Assembly (NCBI GenBank): GCA_005793785.1
Contig: SXPW01000003.1
Span: 1 to 20,073, forward strand
Direction of reading: 5' to 3'
DNA length: 20,073 nucleotides
Source of the DNA: Actinomycetota bacterium
GTDB taxonomy: Bacteria > Actinomycetota > Acidimicrobiia > Acidimicrobiales > Ilumatobacteraceae
Shown here piece after piece: positions 7,336 to 15,465 of this stretch. Numbering within the stretch: position 1 is the stretch's first letter; every line of letters starts with the position of its first letter. Both the position numbers and the translations under genes were made by a program. A model generated the notes under the pieces. That model was not told where the DNA came from and did no database searches. It saw only the letters and a list, made by a program, of their open reading frames with translations.

Positions 7336-8115
7336 CTAGTTGGAGAGTTTCCGCAGGTTGCGGAGGGCAAACACGAGGCTGAGCGCGCACATGACCACGA
7401 TGGCGACGACCCCACCCCAGACCGAGTTCCACGAGAGGTGATCGGCGTTCGCCTCGTTGACCAACCCGACTCTCGCCAACCGAAGGATGTTCGTTGCCGG
7501 GTTGACTCGCGCCACGGCGTGCAACCACCCGCTCATCACGTCGAGGGGCACTTGTGCCGACGAGAGGAACATCACGAGGAAGATCGACAATTGCATGATT
7601 GCCGCGCCGCGCATGTCCTTGAACTTGAACGCCAGTCCGAGCCCCCAGCCGGCTCCCATGGTCGCGATGCCGAGGGCGCTCACGTACAGACACAGCACAC
7701 CGAGGACCCCACCGGTGAACCGCACGCCGAGGGCGATTCCGATCACGATCACCAGGGTGGTCATGAGTGCGATTCGAACGAGCGTCCCGACGAGTGGCCC
7801 GAGGATGAGGGAGATTCGCGACGTCGGAGCCATCCGCAGGCGATCGTAGAAACCCGTCTGAATGTCGCGAATCGTGGTGAAGCCGAGTCCGACGCCTCCG
7901 AAGGCCGAACCCATCATGATGCCGAGGGGCATGTACCAGTTGATGGAACGGTCGGTCGGAAAGTTGGGAATCTTGGTGACCGCGAAGAACGTGCCGGCAA
8001 AGACCACCATGTTGAAGATCGGCATGGCGAGCGCCGGGAAGAATGCCGACGGCAGTCGCTGAATGGTGCGGACGCTCCTTGTCGCCAGAATGCCAACGCT
8101 GCGGGTGGTGCTCAT
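7336..8115 (-). CDS. ABC-2 type exporter permease (DrrB-like), second of two
   Basis: The 259-aa hydrophobic protein has about six membrane segments. After the second segment it carries the cytoplasmic coupling motif 'DIQTGFYDRLRMAPTSR', typical of ABC-2/DrrB permeases of drug, polyketide or polysaccharide exporters. 'SSAQVPLDVMSGWLHAVARVNPATNI' near the end is the usual ABC-2 C-terminal signature. Its ATG overlaps the stop of the preceding permease (ATGA), so the two are co-translated and probably form a heterodimer with the ATPase two genes upstream. The exported compound cannot be told from the sequence. Confidence 0.88.
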   Translation of the reverse strand: MSTTRSVGILATRSVRTIQRLPSAFFPALAMPIFNMVVFAGTFFAVTKIPNFPTDRSINWYMPLGIMMGSAFGGVGLGFTTIRDIQTGFYDRLRMAPTSRISLILGPLVGTLVRIALMTTLVIVIGIALGVRFTGGVLGVLCLYVSALGIATMGAGWGLGLAFKFKDMRGAAIMQLSIFLVMFLSSAQVPLDVMSGWLHAVARVNPATNILRLARVGLVNEANADHLSWNSVWGGVVAIVVMCALSLVFALRNLRKLSN

Positions 8116-8900
8116 CGCGCCGCCAATCGTACGGAGAGTTGTCGCAACGCCAGCATCGTGGTGAGCACGGCGAGGGTCAAGGGTATGACGAGCGTCTGTG
8201 ACATGGCGACCAACGAGATTCCATCCAGGGAGAGGGAACGCTGGCCCTCGACCATGTAGGAGATCGGGTTGAAATCCGCCACGCGTCGGTACGCGCCGCT
8301 CATGGTTTCACGCGGGAAGAACGCACTGGAGAGGAAGAGCAGGATGAACAGCACGGGGAAGGTTCCTTGCACGGCTTCGGCGGAGCCCGTCTTCAACGCA
8401 ACCACCGACATGAGTGCTCCGACGGCGAACGCAATCACGAATCCGGCGACGACGATGGAGACGTAGCCGAGTACACCGGCTTCCACCGTGACGCCGAAGG
8501 GCAGCAGGGCGAGGAGGAAGACGAGCGCTTGCATTGCACCGAACACGGCGCTACCCGCCAGACGACCGAACAAAATCGAGGTGCGCGAGGTCGGCGCTGC
8601 CAAGAGTCGGTCGAAGAAGCCCTCCTCGATGTCGGTCGCCAATGCTGCGGCACCGGTGACGGACCCGAAGAGCACTCCTTGGATGACGGTTCCGGCGAGT
8701 GTGAATTGAAGGTACGAATCCACCTCCGGGAATCCCGGCAGGCTGATCGCGCGACTGAAGGACGACGAACCCAGCGCGGCGAAAAAGAGCGGGAAGATCA
8801 GTGAAGGACCGACGAGCGCCGGTTGGCGGAAGATCGCCAACGTCGAACGACGGGAGAGGGCGACGAACTGTCGCAGCACGTCAGCCGGCTTGCGGCGCAT
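8112..8900 (-). CDS. ABC-2 type exporter permease (DrrB-like), first of two
   Basis: This 262-aa membrane protein has about six transmembrane segments, the coupling-helix motif 'DIEEGFFDRLLAAPTSR' and the C-terminal 'SSAFFPRETMSGAYRRVADFNPISY' segment of the ABC-2 family. It resembles the downstream permease in layout, so the pair probably arose by duplication. The start at 8900 was chosen over an in-frame ATG at 8945 because AAGGAG lies 6 bases before it. It overlaps the ATPase gene by 20 bp. With the ATPase it would form a DrrA(BC)-type exporter. It is placed inside a molybdenum-hydroxylase block; the substrate is unknown. Confidence 0.87.
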   Translation of the reverse strand: MRRKPADVLRQFVALSRRSTLAIFRQPALVGPSLIFPLFFAALGSSSFSRAISLPGFPEVDSYLQFTLAGTVIQGVLFGSVTGAAALATDIEEGFFDRLLAAPTSRTSILFGRLAGSAVFGAMQALVFLLALLPFGVTVEAGVLGYVSIVVAGFVIAFAVGALMSVVALKTGSAEAVQGTFPVLFILLFLSSAFFPRETMSGAYRRVADFNPISYMVEGQRSLSLDGISLVAMSQTLVIPLTLAVLTTMLALRQLSVRLAAR

Positions 8901-9840
8901 TGTCGGCTCCTTCGAGTCGATGCCCGGTTGCTTCGGCGAAGACATCGTCGAGGCTCGGTTGATTGAGCTCGAGGTGCTCCACGACGATCTTTGCTTCGTC
9001 GAGTGCCCTCACCACCTCGGCGACACGTTCGGCACCACCCTTCAATCCGACCCCGAGCGTGCCTTCTGCGGTTGGTCGCATGTCGCCGAATCGCGCCAAC
9101 ACCGCCTTTGCTGCATCGGAGTGTTGTCGCGAAACGTTGATGAGCAGGGTCGGGTCGCCGACGGTGCGTTTCAGGTCACTCGGCTTGCCTTCACGGACGA
9201 TCCTGCCGTGATCGATGATGGCGATGCGGTCGGCGAGTTGATCGGCTTCCTCCAGGTACTGGGTAGTGAGCATCACGGTCGTGCCCTCGCGGTTGAGTCG
9301 GCGAACCTCCTCCCACAGCGTGAGTCGACTCATCGGGTCGAGACCCGTCGTCGGTTCGTCCAGGAACAGCACCACCGGCGCATGAATGAGCGAGAGCGCG
9401 AGGTCCAATCGTCGACGCATACCACCCGAGTAGGTGGAGACACGACGGTCGGCTGCCGCCGTGAGTCCAACCCGCTCGAGCAGGTCCTCGGCGCGTTGCT
9501 TCATCTTGTTCGAGGGAATTCCGTAGAGCACGGCCTGGAGTTCGAGGAGTTCGAAACCCGTCATGAGCGGATCAATCGCCGAATCTTGAAGGGCCACGCC
9601 GATGTTGCGACGGACTTCATCGGCTTGCTTCACCACGTCGAAACCCGCCACCCGTGCCGTGCCGCTCGTGGGCCGGAGCAATGTAGTGAGCATGCGCACC
9701 GCGGTGCTCTTGCCGGCACCGTTGGGGCCGAGGAATCCGAAGATTTCCCCCTGGTTGACGGTGAGGTTGATGCCGTCGACGGCCTTCACCTCTCCGAAGT
9801 GTCTGGCGAGTTGTTCGGCAATGATCGGGGCGCTATTCAC
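8881..9840 (-). CDS. ABC exporter ATP-binding protein (DrrA-like)
   Basis: The 319-aa ATPase has Walker A GPNGAGKST (38-46), the ABC signature YSGGMRRR (137-144), Walker B VVLFLDEPT (156-164) and the 'LTTQYLEEAD' H-loop region (191-200), whose TTQYLEEAD form is characteristic of the DrrA daunorubicin-resistance subfamily. A C-terminal regulatory extension of about 100 residues ending in 'PSLDDVFAEATG' is also DrrA-like. It energises the two permeases encoded directly downstream. The start is a GTG only 4 bp after the coxL-like 2 stop, so the ABC genes are almost certainly co-transcribed with that large subunit. Drug export is one possibility, but substrates in this subfamily are diverse. Confidence 0.92.
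   Translation of the reverse strand: MNSAPIIAEQLARHFGEVKAVDGINLTVNQGEIFGFLGPNGAGKSTAVRMLTTLLRPTSGTARVAGFDVVKQADEVRRNIGVALQDSAIDPLMTGFELLELQAVLYGIPSNKMKQRAEDLLERVGLTAAADRRVSTYSGGMRRRLDLALSLIHAPVVLFLDEPTTGLDPMSRLTLWEEVRRLNREGTTVMLTTQYLEEADQLADRIAIIDHGRIVREGKPSDLKRTVGDPTLLINVSRQHSDAAKAVLARFGDMRPTAEGTLGVGLKGGAERVAEVVRALDEAKIVVEHLELNQPSLDDVFAEATGHRLEGADNAPQAG
8907..8912 (-). promoter_or_regulatory. Shine-Dalgarno deciding the permease start
   Basis: AAGGAG on the minus strand lies 6 bases before the ATG at 8900 and within the ATPase gene. No such site precedes the alternative ATG at 8945, so 8900 is preferred. Confidence 0.75.
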
Positions 9841-9844
9841 CCCG

Positions 9845-12121
9845 TCAGTCTTGCCGATTGATGGCTCTCCAGACGCGTTCGGGCGTCGTCGGCATGTCGA
9901 TGTGACGCACGCCCAGGTGGCTCACTGCATCGACCACCGCCGACTGCACCGCAGGCGTCGAACCGATGGTTCCCGACTCGCCAACGCCCTTTGCACCGAG
10001 CGGGTTGCGGGGCGTCGGAGTCTCCATGGAAACCAATTCGATCTGCGGAGCTTCCACCGCCGAAATGAAGGCGTATTCGGCGAGGTTGCCGGTCTTGGGA
10101 TTGCCGTTCTCGTCGTAGACGAATTCCTCGAGCAATGCTTGGGCCGAGCCTTGCGCGATACCGCCGTGGATTTGGCCCTCGAGTAGCAGCGGGTTCAGCA
10201 CCGTTCCCGCATCGTCACATGCGACCTGCTTCAGGTGGGTGACCTTGCCGGTTTCGGTGTCGACCTCGACCACTGCGACATGCGCCCCGAACGGGAACGT
10301 CGCACCACCGGAAGTGAATCGTTCGGCGATCGCGAGGCCGCCGTCGGCGGCGCGTCGGGCGGCGAGTTCGCCCCACGTGATGGCCATCGCCGGCGTACCC
10401 GTGACATGGAATGCGCCACGCGACTTGTCGAGCACGATGTCGGCTTCGGATGCTTCCAACGCCGATGCCGCGGTCGAACGCGCAAGTTCGACGAGCTTCT
10501 GTGCAGTCTGGTGCACCGCCGCGCCGCCGAGTTGCAACGAACGCGAGCCGTACGTGCCGAGGCCCTCGGGAATGATGTCGGTATCACCCCAGACGACCTC
10601 GATCTTGTCCATCGGAATTCCGGTGTGTTCCGAGGCGATCATGGACCATGCAGTGACGTGGCCTTGCCCGTGTGGGGAAGTTCCCGTGTAGACGATTGCT
10701 CGCCCGTCGGGGAGTACCTCGATTCGCGCGTCCTCGTGGTTGGTGCCGCCACTCGTGATTTCCACGTACACGCTCACACCGATGCCGAGCTGGATTCGGT
10801 CACCGCGTTTGCGTCGCACCGCCTGTTCGATGCGCAGCTTTGCGTAGTCGGAAGCAGCAAGGACCTTGTCGAGTGCGAGCTCGTAGTCGCCGACGTCGTA
10901 CTCCTGGCCGATGGCCGTCGAGTGCGGTTGCATGAACTTCGGAATGAGGTTTCGGCGCCGAACTTCGGCGGCGTCCATGCCGATCTCTGCGGCGAACATG
11001 TCGATGGCTCGTTCGACTGCTGCGGTGGCTTCGGGACGTCCCGCGCCTCGGTACGCCACGATCGGTGTGGTGTTGGTGACCACCGACTTGGTGCGGCACT
11101 CGATCTTGGGAATCGCGTACACGCCGCTACTCATCGGTCGCGTACACGCCGGGGCGAGCACCGCGCCGACGTCGACGAACGCCCCCGAATCTTGGATGGC
11201 CTCCAGTCGGTAGGCGAGGACCTTGCCGTCCCGCGTGCCGCCGATGGTGACGTACTGCAGTTGTGCGCGACCGTGGCCGAGCGCGAGCATCGACTCGCTG
11301 CGTGTTTCACGCCAACGCAACGGACGTCCGACGGCCTGCGCAACTCGTCCGAGGACGATCTCTTCGGGATACGCGGAGATCTTGGCACCGAATCCACCGC
11401 CGACGTCGGGCGTCATCACGCGCACGTTGCTGGTGGCGTCGCTCTTGTTGATTTGATCCCGTACGCCTTGTGCGTGCTGGGTGGAGATCCACTGGTACAG
11501 CCGACCACCCACCCACGCCACCGCCGAGCCGCGAACCTCGAGCGGACATGGCGCAACACGTTGATTGACGAAGCGCCCTTTCACCACGACATCGCACTCG
11601 GCGAAGAAGTCGTCGCCGGTGACGTCGGGCATTCCCCACACGGTGGAGTCGACGGCAACGTTGCTTCCAGCGGCGGGATAGATGAGCGTCGATGAGTTCA
11701 TCGCCTGCTCGAGGTCGACCAGGACTTCCAGCGGTTCGTAGTCGATGACGACGAGGTCGGCCGCATCCTCACCCTGGTTGGCCTGTTCGGTGACGATGAC
11801 GGCAACCGGTTCACCCACGTAGCGCACGCGATCGCTCGCGAGCAGGGTTCGCGCCACGCCCGGGTTGTACGACGACGCTTCCGGAGCGAGATTCAACGAG
11901 GCAGCAGTGTGTACCGCAATGACACCGGGGGCTTCGAGAGCCGCGCTGATGTCGATGCCGTTGATGACGGCGTGTGCCAATTGGGATCGCACGAAGGTGA
12001 CGTGCGCGGCACCCGTGAGATGGGGTTCGTTCTGCATGTCATCGACGTACACCCCGCCCGTGGTGAGGAACTTCGGGTCTTCCTTGCGCAACACGCGGTT
12101 GCCGAGAATGCTTCCAGCCAT
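9845..12121 (-). CDS. Second, orphan CoxL-like molybdenum hydroxylase large subunit (AYRGAGR)
   Basis: The 758-aa protein is a full-length xanthine-oxidase-family large subunit and a paralogue of the CoxL at 4366-6780. Motifs are 'ISTQ' with Gln215, GGGFGAK (241-247), AYRGAGR (356-362), GQGHVT (485-490) and KGVGESGT with catalytic Glu715. It therefore has the form II loop and no Cu-ligand Cys. It is 46 residues shorter than its paralogue, mostly in surface segments; the C-terminal third is the most alike ('VEVDTETGKV', 'NPL…EGQ.HGG'). No small or medium subunit lies next to it, so it may borrow CoxS and CoxM from the same block. The start lacks a Shine-Dalgarno sequence, and a -10-like TAACTT lies at the right distance for a leaderless message. 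The substrate is unknown. Confidence 0.92.
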   Translation of the reverse strand: MAGSILGNRVLRKEDPKFLTTGGVYVDDMQNEPHLTGAAHVTFVRSQLAHAVINGIDISAALEAPGVIAVHTAASLNLAPEASSYNPGVARTLLASDRVRYVGEPVAVIVTEQANQGEDAADLVVIDYEPLEVLVDLEQAMNSSTLIYPAAGSNVAVDSTVWGMPDVTGDDFFAECDVVVKGRFVNQRVAPCPLEVRGSAVAWVGGRLYQWISTQHAQGVRDQINKSDATSNVRVMTPDVGGGFGAKISAYPEEIVLGRVAQAVGRPLRWRETRSESMLALGHGRAQLQYVTIGGTRDGKVLAYRLEAIQDSGAFVDVGAVLAPACTRPMSSGVYAIPKIECRTKSVVTNTTPIVAYRGAGRPEATAAVERAIDMFAAEIGMDAAEVRRRNLIPKFMQPHSTAIGQEYDVGDYELALDKVLAASDYAKLRIEQAVRRKRGDRIQLGIGVSVYVEITSGGTNHEDARIEVLPDGRAIVYTGTSPHGQGHVTAWSMIASEHTGIPMDKIEVVWGDTDIIPEGLGTYGSRSLQLGGAAVHQTAQKLVELARSTAASALEASEADIVLDKSRGAFHVTGTPAMAITWGELAARRAADGGLAIAERFTSGGATFPFGAHVAVVEVDTETGKVTHLKQVACDDAGTVLNPLLLEGQIHGGIAQGSAQALLEEFVYDENGNPKTGNLAEYAFISAVEAPQIELVSMETPTPRNPLGAKGVGESGTIGSTPAVQSAVVDAVSHLGVRHIDMPTTPERVWRAINRQD

Positions 12122-12127
12122 TCCGCA

Positions 12128-12133
12128 AAGTTA
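12128..12133 (-). promoter_or_regulatory. Putative -10 element for a leaderless coxL-like 2 transcript
   Basis: TAACTT (a TANNNT-type -10) lies so that transcription would begin at or next to the A of the coxL-like 2 ATG at 12121. No ribosome binding site precedes this ATG, which fits leaderless translation, common in actinobacteria. No good -35 is seen. The element sits in the 89-bp gap that separates the housekeeping run from the cox-like block; nothing else was recognised in this gap. Confidence 0.35.
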
Positions 12134-12210
12134 GTGCAGTGCGCACCGAAGAGACCCACCGTGCATGTCGCGAGGCGCCGAATGACTAGGCAGTACTCGT
12201 TGCGACGCGT

Positions 12211-12636
12211 CTACGGCAGGAGTGGATTGTACGTGTCGAGATTCCCGGCTTCGGCGCCGCTGAACTGCGTTTCACGCAAATTGACGATGTCGGCAACAAG
12301 GGTGTACGGCCAGCGTGCCGGCAGGGTGATTGGCGCCGTCGGCTGGGCAAGCAGGGGAATGCGTCGTTCGTTGGGAAGGAGGTACCCGAGTTGCGAGCGC
12401 ACTGCCTGCCGCACGCCTTCGGGGGCGGTCAGGGCGTCCACCTCGTCCTGGAGTGCATCGTTGACCTCTTCGTACACGCCGTACTGCGCCGAACGCGAGT
12501 CCAGCAGATCGCGTTGGCTCACCCACGTGCGGATGGGCACCACGAAGAACGTGACGACGAGCGCGGCGACGCCGACGAGGACGAGTGGCATCGTGAACGG
12601 TCGAAGCCGATTCGCGACGACCAGCGGAAAGTTCAC
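12211..12636 (-). CDS. ftsB: FtsB/DivIC-family septum formation protein
   Basis: The 141-aa protein has a short cytoplasmic N-terminus, one membrane segment (about 16-36, 'PLVLVGVAALVVTFFVVPI') and then a coiled-coil-like stretch (about 40-75) with Glu/Asp/Leu repeats followed by 'RSQLGYLLPNE', the usual end of the DivIC/FtsB domain. These proteins join FtsL and FtsQ/DivIB in the divisome. The position directly after eno is the classic actinobacterial arrangement. It starts at a GTG with GGAGGG unusually close to it; an in-frame ATG at 12591 (126 aa) would begin right at the membrane segment and cannot be excluded. The family is weakly conserved, so the call relies on topology and synteny. 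Confidence 0.8.
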   Translation of the reverse strand: MNFPLVVANRLRPFTMPLVLVGVAALVVTFFVVPIRTWVSQRDLLDSRSAQYGVYEEVNDALQDEVDALTAPEGVRQAVRSQLGYLLPNERRIPLLAQPTAPITLPARWPYTLVADIVNLRETQFSGAEAGNLDTYNPLLP

Positions 12637-12684
12637 CCCTCCATTGTGACGGTCGCTTGGTGGATGTCGGTGGAGGCCCGAACC

Positions 12685-13956
12685 CTAGGGATTCAATGCC
12701 CGTCGACCGGGAAACGAGGCGCGCGAACCGAGGGCCTCCTCGATTCGCAAGAGTCGGTTGTACTTCGCCACGCGGTCGCTGCGGGCCGGTGCACCGGTCT
12801 TGATCTGACCGCAATTGGTGGCCACGGCTCGGTCGGCGCTGGTGGAGTCCTCGGTTTCGCCGCTGCGGTGGCTCATCACGCTGGTGTAACCGTGGGCGCG
12901 GGCGAGCGCGATGGTGGCGAGGGTTTCCGTCAACGTGCCGATTTGGTTCACCTTCACCAGCACGCTGTTGGCGACCTTCTCGTCGATGCCGCGCTGCAAC
13001 CGCTCGGTGTTGGTGACGAAGAGATCGTCTCCCACCAACTGCACCTTCTTGCCGAGCGTGACCGTGAGCTCGGCCCATCCTTCCCAGTCGTTCTCGGCCA
13101 TGCCGTCCTCGATCGAGATGATGGGGTAGCGGTCCATGAGCGCCGCCCACCACGCACACAGTTGCGTGGAGGTGAGCGTCTTTCCCTCGCCTTCCAGGTG
13201 GTAGGAACCGTTCTTGTACAACTCACTCATCGCTGGATCGAGTGCGATGGCGATGTCCTTGCCGGCAACGAAACCCGCACGCTCGACGGCTTGCAGGAGT
13301 ACCACGATTGCCTCCTCGTTGCTGGAAAGGTCGGGTGCGAATCCACCTTCGTCGCCCACCGCGGTGCTGAGTCCCCGTTCCCGCAGCACGCTCTTCAACG
13401 AGTGGTAGGTCTCCACCCCCCAACGCAGTGCCTCGCCGTACGAACCTGCACCGATGGGCATGACCATGAATTCTTGGAGGTCGACGTTGTTGTCGGCGTG
13501 TGCTCCACCATTGAGGACGTTCATCATCGGCACGGGCAACACCGTGGCATCAGAGCCACCGACCGATGCATAGAGGGGTATCGCCGTGGCGTGGGCGTGG
13601 GCGTGTGCGAGTGCCAGGCTGGCTCCGAGTACGGCGTTGGCTCCGAGTCTCGCCTTGTTCGTCGTGCCGTCGAGCCCGATCATCGCTGCGTCGGCGCCGG
13701 ATTGGTCCGCGGAATCTCGACCGACGAGTGCCCTGCGCAGTTCACCGTTCACATGGGCCACCGCCTTGGTGACGCCTTTTCCGGCGTAGCGCTTGCCGCC
13801 GTCGCGTAGCTCGACGGCTTCGTGTTCGCCGGTCGATGCGCCGGACGGAACGATCGCCGACCCGATGGCGCCGTTGTCGAGGTGTACGTCGACCTCGACG
13901 GTGGGATTGCCGCGCGAATCGAGCACCTCGCGACCCAGGACCTGGACGATCTTCAT
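12685..13956 (-). CDS. eno: Enolase (phosphopyruvate hydratase)
   Basis: The 423-aa protein is full length. It converts 2-phosphoglycerate to phosphoenolpyruvate in glycolysis. Seen are 'VLDSRGNPTVEV' (11-22), 'SGASTGEHEAVELRD' (38-52), GDEGGFAP with Glu203, Mg ligands Asp240 (ALDPAMSE), Glu283 (IEDGMAEND) and Asp310 (VGDDLFVTN), catalytic Lys335 in 'VKVNQIGTLTET', 'MSHRSGETEDS' (361-371) and Lys386 in 'IKTGAPARSDRVAKYN'. All catalytic residues are intact. The ATG at 13956 lies 12 bp after the mazG stop, with no strong Shine-Dalgarno, suggesting translation coupled to mazG. Confidence 0.98.
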   Translation of the reverse strand: MKIVQVLGREVLDSRGNPTVEVDVHLDNGAIGSAIVPSGASTGEHEAVELRDGGKRYAGKGVTKAVAHVNGELRRALVGRDSADQSGADAAMIGLDGTTNKARLGANAVLGASLALAHAHAHATAIPLYASVGGSDATVLPVPMMNVLNGGAHADNNVDLQEFMVMPIGAGSYGEALRWGVETYHSLKSVLRERGLSTAVGDEGGFAPDLSSNEEAIVVLLQAVERAGFVAGKDIAIALDPAMSELYKNGSYHLEGEGKTLTSTQLCAWWAALMDRYPIISIEDGMAENDWEGWAELTVTLGKKVQLVGDDLFVTNTERLQRGIDEKVANSVLVKVNQIGTLTETLATIALARAHGYTSVMSHRSGETEDSTSADRAVATNCGQIKTGAPARSDRVAKYNRLLRIEEALGSRASFPGRRALNP

Positions 13957-13968
13957 GACTCGCTCAGG

Positions 13969-15459
13969 TTAGTTGTTGTCCAGTTGACGTTTGGCCTCGT
14001 CCCACAGTTCGTCGAGTTGTGCGAGATCGCACGTCGTGAGATCCGTCCCTCTCATGGTTGCCAACAGCTGAACTCGTGAGAAACGTGCGACGAACTTGTC
14101 CGCTGCCTCGCGCAACGCCGTTTCCGCGTCGAGCCCGAGTTTGCGGGCAACGTTCACCACGCTGAAGAGCACGTCGCCCAACTCCATGCGGGTGGCGGCA
14201 GGATCTCCGCTCACCGCTGCACGATGGAGCTCGGCGAGTTCCTCCTCCAGTTTCCGCGTCGCACCCTCCACGTCGGGCCAATCGAATCCCACTTCGGCGG
14301 CTCGTTTCTGCAATTTTTGTGCGAGCGACAACGACGGAGCCGCGCGTGATACACCGGCAAAGAAGGTGTCCGACCCATCGGTGGATTCACCCTTTGCCTC
14401 CCGTTCCCTGCGCTTGATTTCGTCCCAGGTCGTCACGACGTCCCCGGCCGTTTCGGCGTTGGCCGACCCGAACACGTGCGGATGGCGTCGGACCAACTTG
14501 TCGTGCGTGCTGCGTGCAACATCGGCGAGGCTGAACCTGCCCTGCTGTTCGGCGATGGTGGTGTGGAACTCGATTTGGTACAACAGATCGCCGAGCTCCT
14601 CGATCAGTGCCTCGTCGGTTGACGGATCGTCGATGTCGAGTGCGTTCAATGCGTCGACGACTTCGTATGTCTCCTCGATGAGGTACCGAACGAGCGAGGC
14701 GTGGGTTTGCTCGCGGTCCCACGGACATTTCTCGCGAAGGGTACGAGCAAGAGCATGGAGTCGCGCCATTTCTCCGGCAATCGGTTCACCGAGACGGGGA
14801 ACGTACAACGATGTGAGATGGTCGACGACGAGGCCGTGCGCGCGTTCGAGGCGGTCGAGTTCGGCCCATGTCGCACTCACGACCCGCTCATCGGGGAGCC
14901 CGAGGTGATGCAACACGACGACCGGCTCGTCGCCGCGGGCGGCGTCGAATGCGAGTTTGACGTCCGAGAGCACCCAATCGGCGTGACACTGCGCCACGAG
15001 GAATGGACCCGCGCTGTTCGTCGTCGCCTGCGCAAAGTGGTGTGCGTCGACGAGTTGCACACCTGCGTTCACCGGATCCAACCCGAGTCGAAGCCAAGCC
15101 AGGTCGAGAAAACTCACGGCAGGAAGGATCCGCACATCCAACCGTTCGTCGGCGACGAGCAATCGAACGCCGTCCTCCAATACTCCCGGCGATCCCGGCA
15201 CTGCGTAGAGGACCGAACCTTCACGATGTGCAGCCTCCGCGACACGATGCGCAATGGCGGCATACACCGCGGCGAAAGTGTCGTGGCGTTCGTACTCGTC
15301 ATCGAACGACACCGCGCCCGGAATCAATGATGCGCTGGGATGTCGGGTCGTTCGCACGAAACGAGTGGTCGCACCGGCGATTGCGTCGGTGGTCTCCTTC
15401 GTGACCAGACCGATCGAACCCGGACCGAGTCCGACGACGGTGACGATCGGACGATTCAC
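13969..15459 (-). CDS. mazG: Tetrapyrrole methylase-like / MazG nucleotide pyrophosphohydrolase fusion
   Basis: This 496-aa protein fuses two families. Residues 1-215 look like a SAM-dependent tetrapyrrole (corrin/porphyrin) methylase, with 'VTVVGLGPGSIGLVT' (6-20) and 'YAVPGSPGVLEDGV' (85-98). Residues 230-490 are a double MazG domain with 'CPWDREQTHASLVRYLIEE', EETYE (262-266), EELGD (287-291) and a second metal-site set near 'LEEELAELH…ELGDVLF'. MazG removes non-canonical or excess NTPs. The same fusion is known in Bacillus YabN, also encoded near mfd and divIC; whether the methylase part is active is unknown. The GTG start lies 6 bp after the lipoprotein gene and has a weak ribosome binding site. 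Confidence 0.9.
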   Translation of the reverse strand: MNRPIVTVVGLGPGSIGLVTKETTDAIAGATTRFVRTTRHPSASLIPGAVSFDDEYERHDTFAAVYAAIAHRVAEAAHREGSVLYAVPGSPGVLEDGVRLLVADERLDVRILPAVSFLDLAWLRLGLDPVNAGVQLVDAHHFAQATTNSAGPFLVAQCHADWVLSDVKLAFDAARGDEPVVVLHHLGLPDERVVSATWAELDRLERAHGLVVDHLTSLYVPRLGEPIAGEMARLHALARTLREKCPWDREQTHASLVRYLIEETYEVVDALNALDIDDPSTDEALIEELGDLLYQIEFHTTIAEQQGRFSLADVARSTHDKLVRRHPHVFGSANAETAGDVVTTWDEIKRREREAKGESTDGSDTFFAGVSRAAPSLSLAQKLQKRAAEVGFDWPDVEGATRKLEEELAELHRAAVSGDPAATRMELGDVLFSVVNVARKLGLDAETALREAADKFVARFSRVQLLATMRGTDLTTCDLAQLDELWDEAKRQLDNN

Positions 15460-15465
15460 GGACCG

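Noticed and set aside
6478..8259. A 593-codon open frame on the + strand
   Set aside because: It is antisense to the coxL 5' end, coxS and the two permeases, all of which have clear family motifs. Its translation is rich in His, Arg and Glu with no recognisable domain. High-GC codon bias produces such shadows.
10235..11695. A 486-codon + strand open frame inside coxL-like 2
   Set aside because: Antisense shadow of a well-supported large subunit; low-complexity Asp/Val/Gly/Arg translation without motifs.
12391..13809. A 472-codon + strand open frame across ftsB and eno
   Set aside because: It spans two real genes on the other strand and the gap between them; no domain signal.
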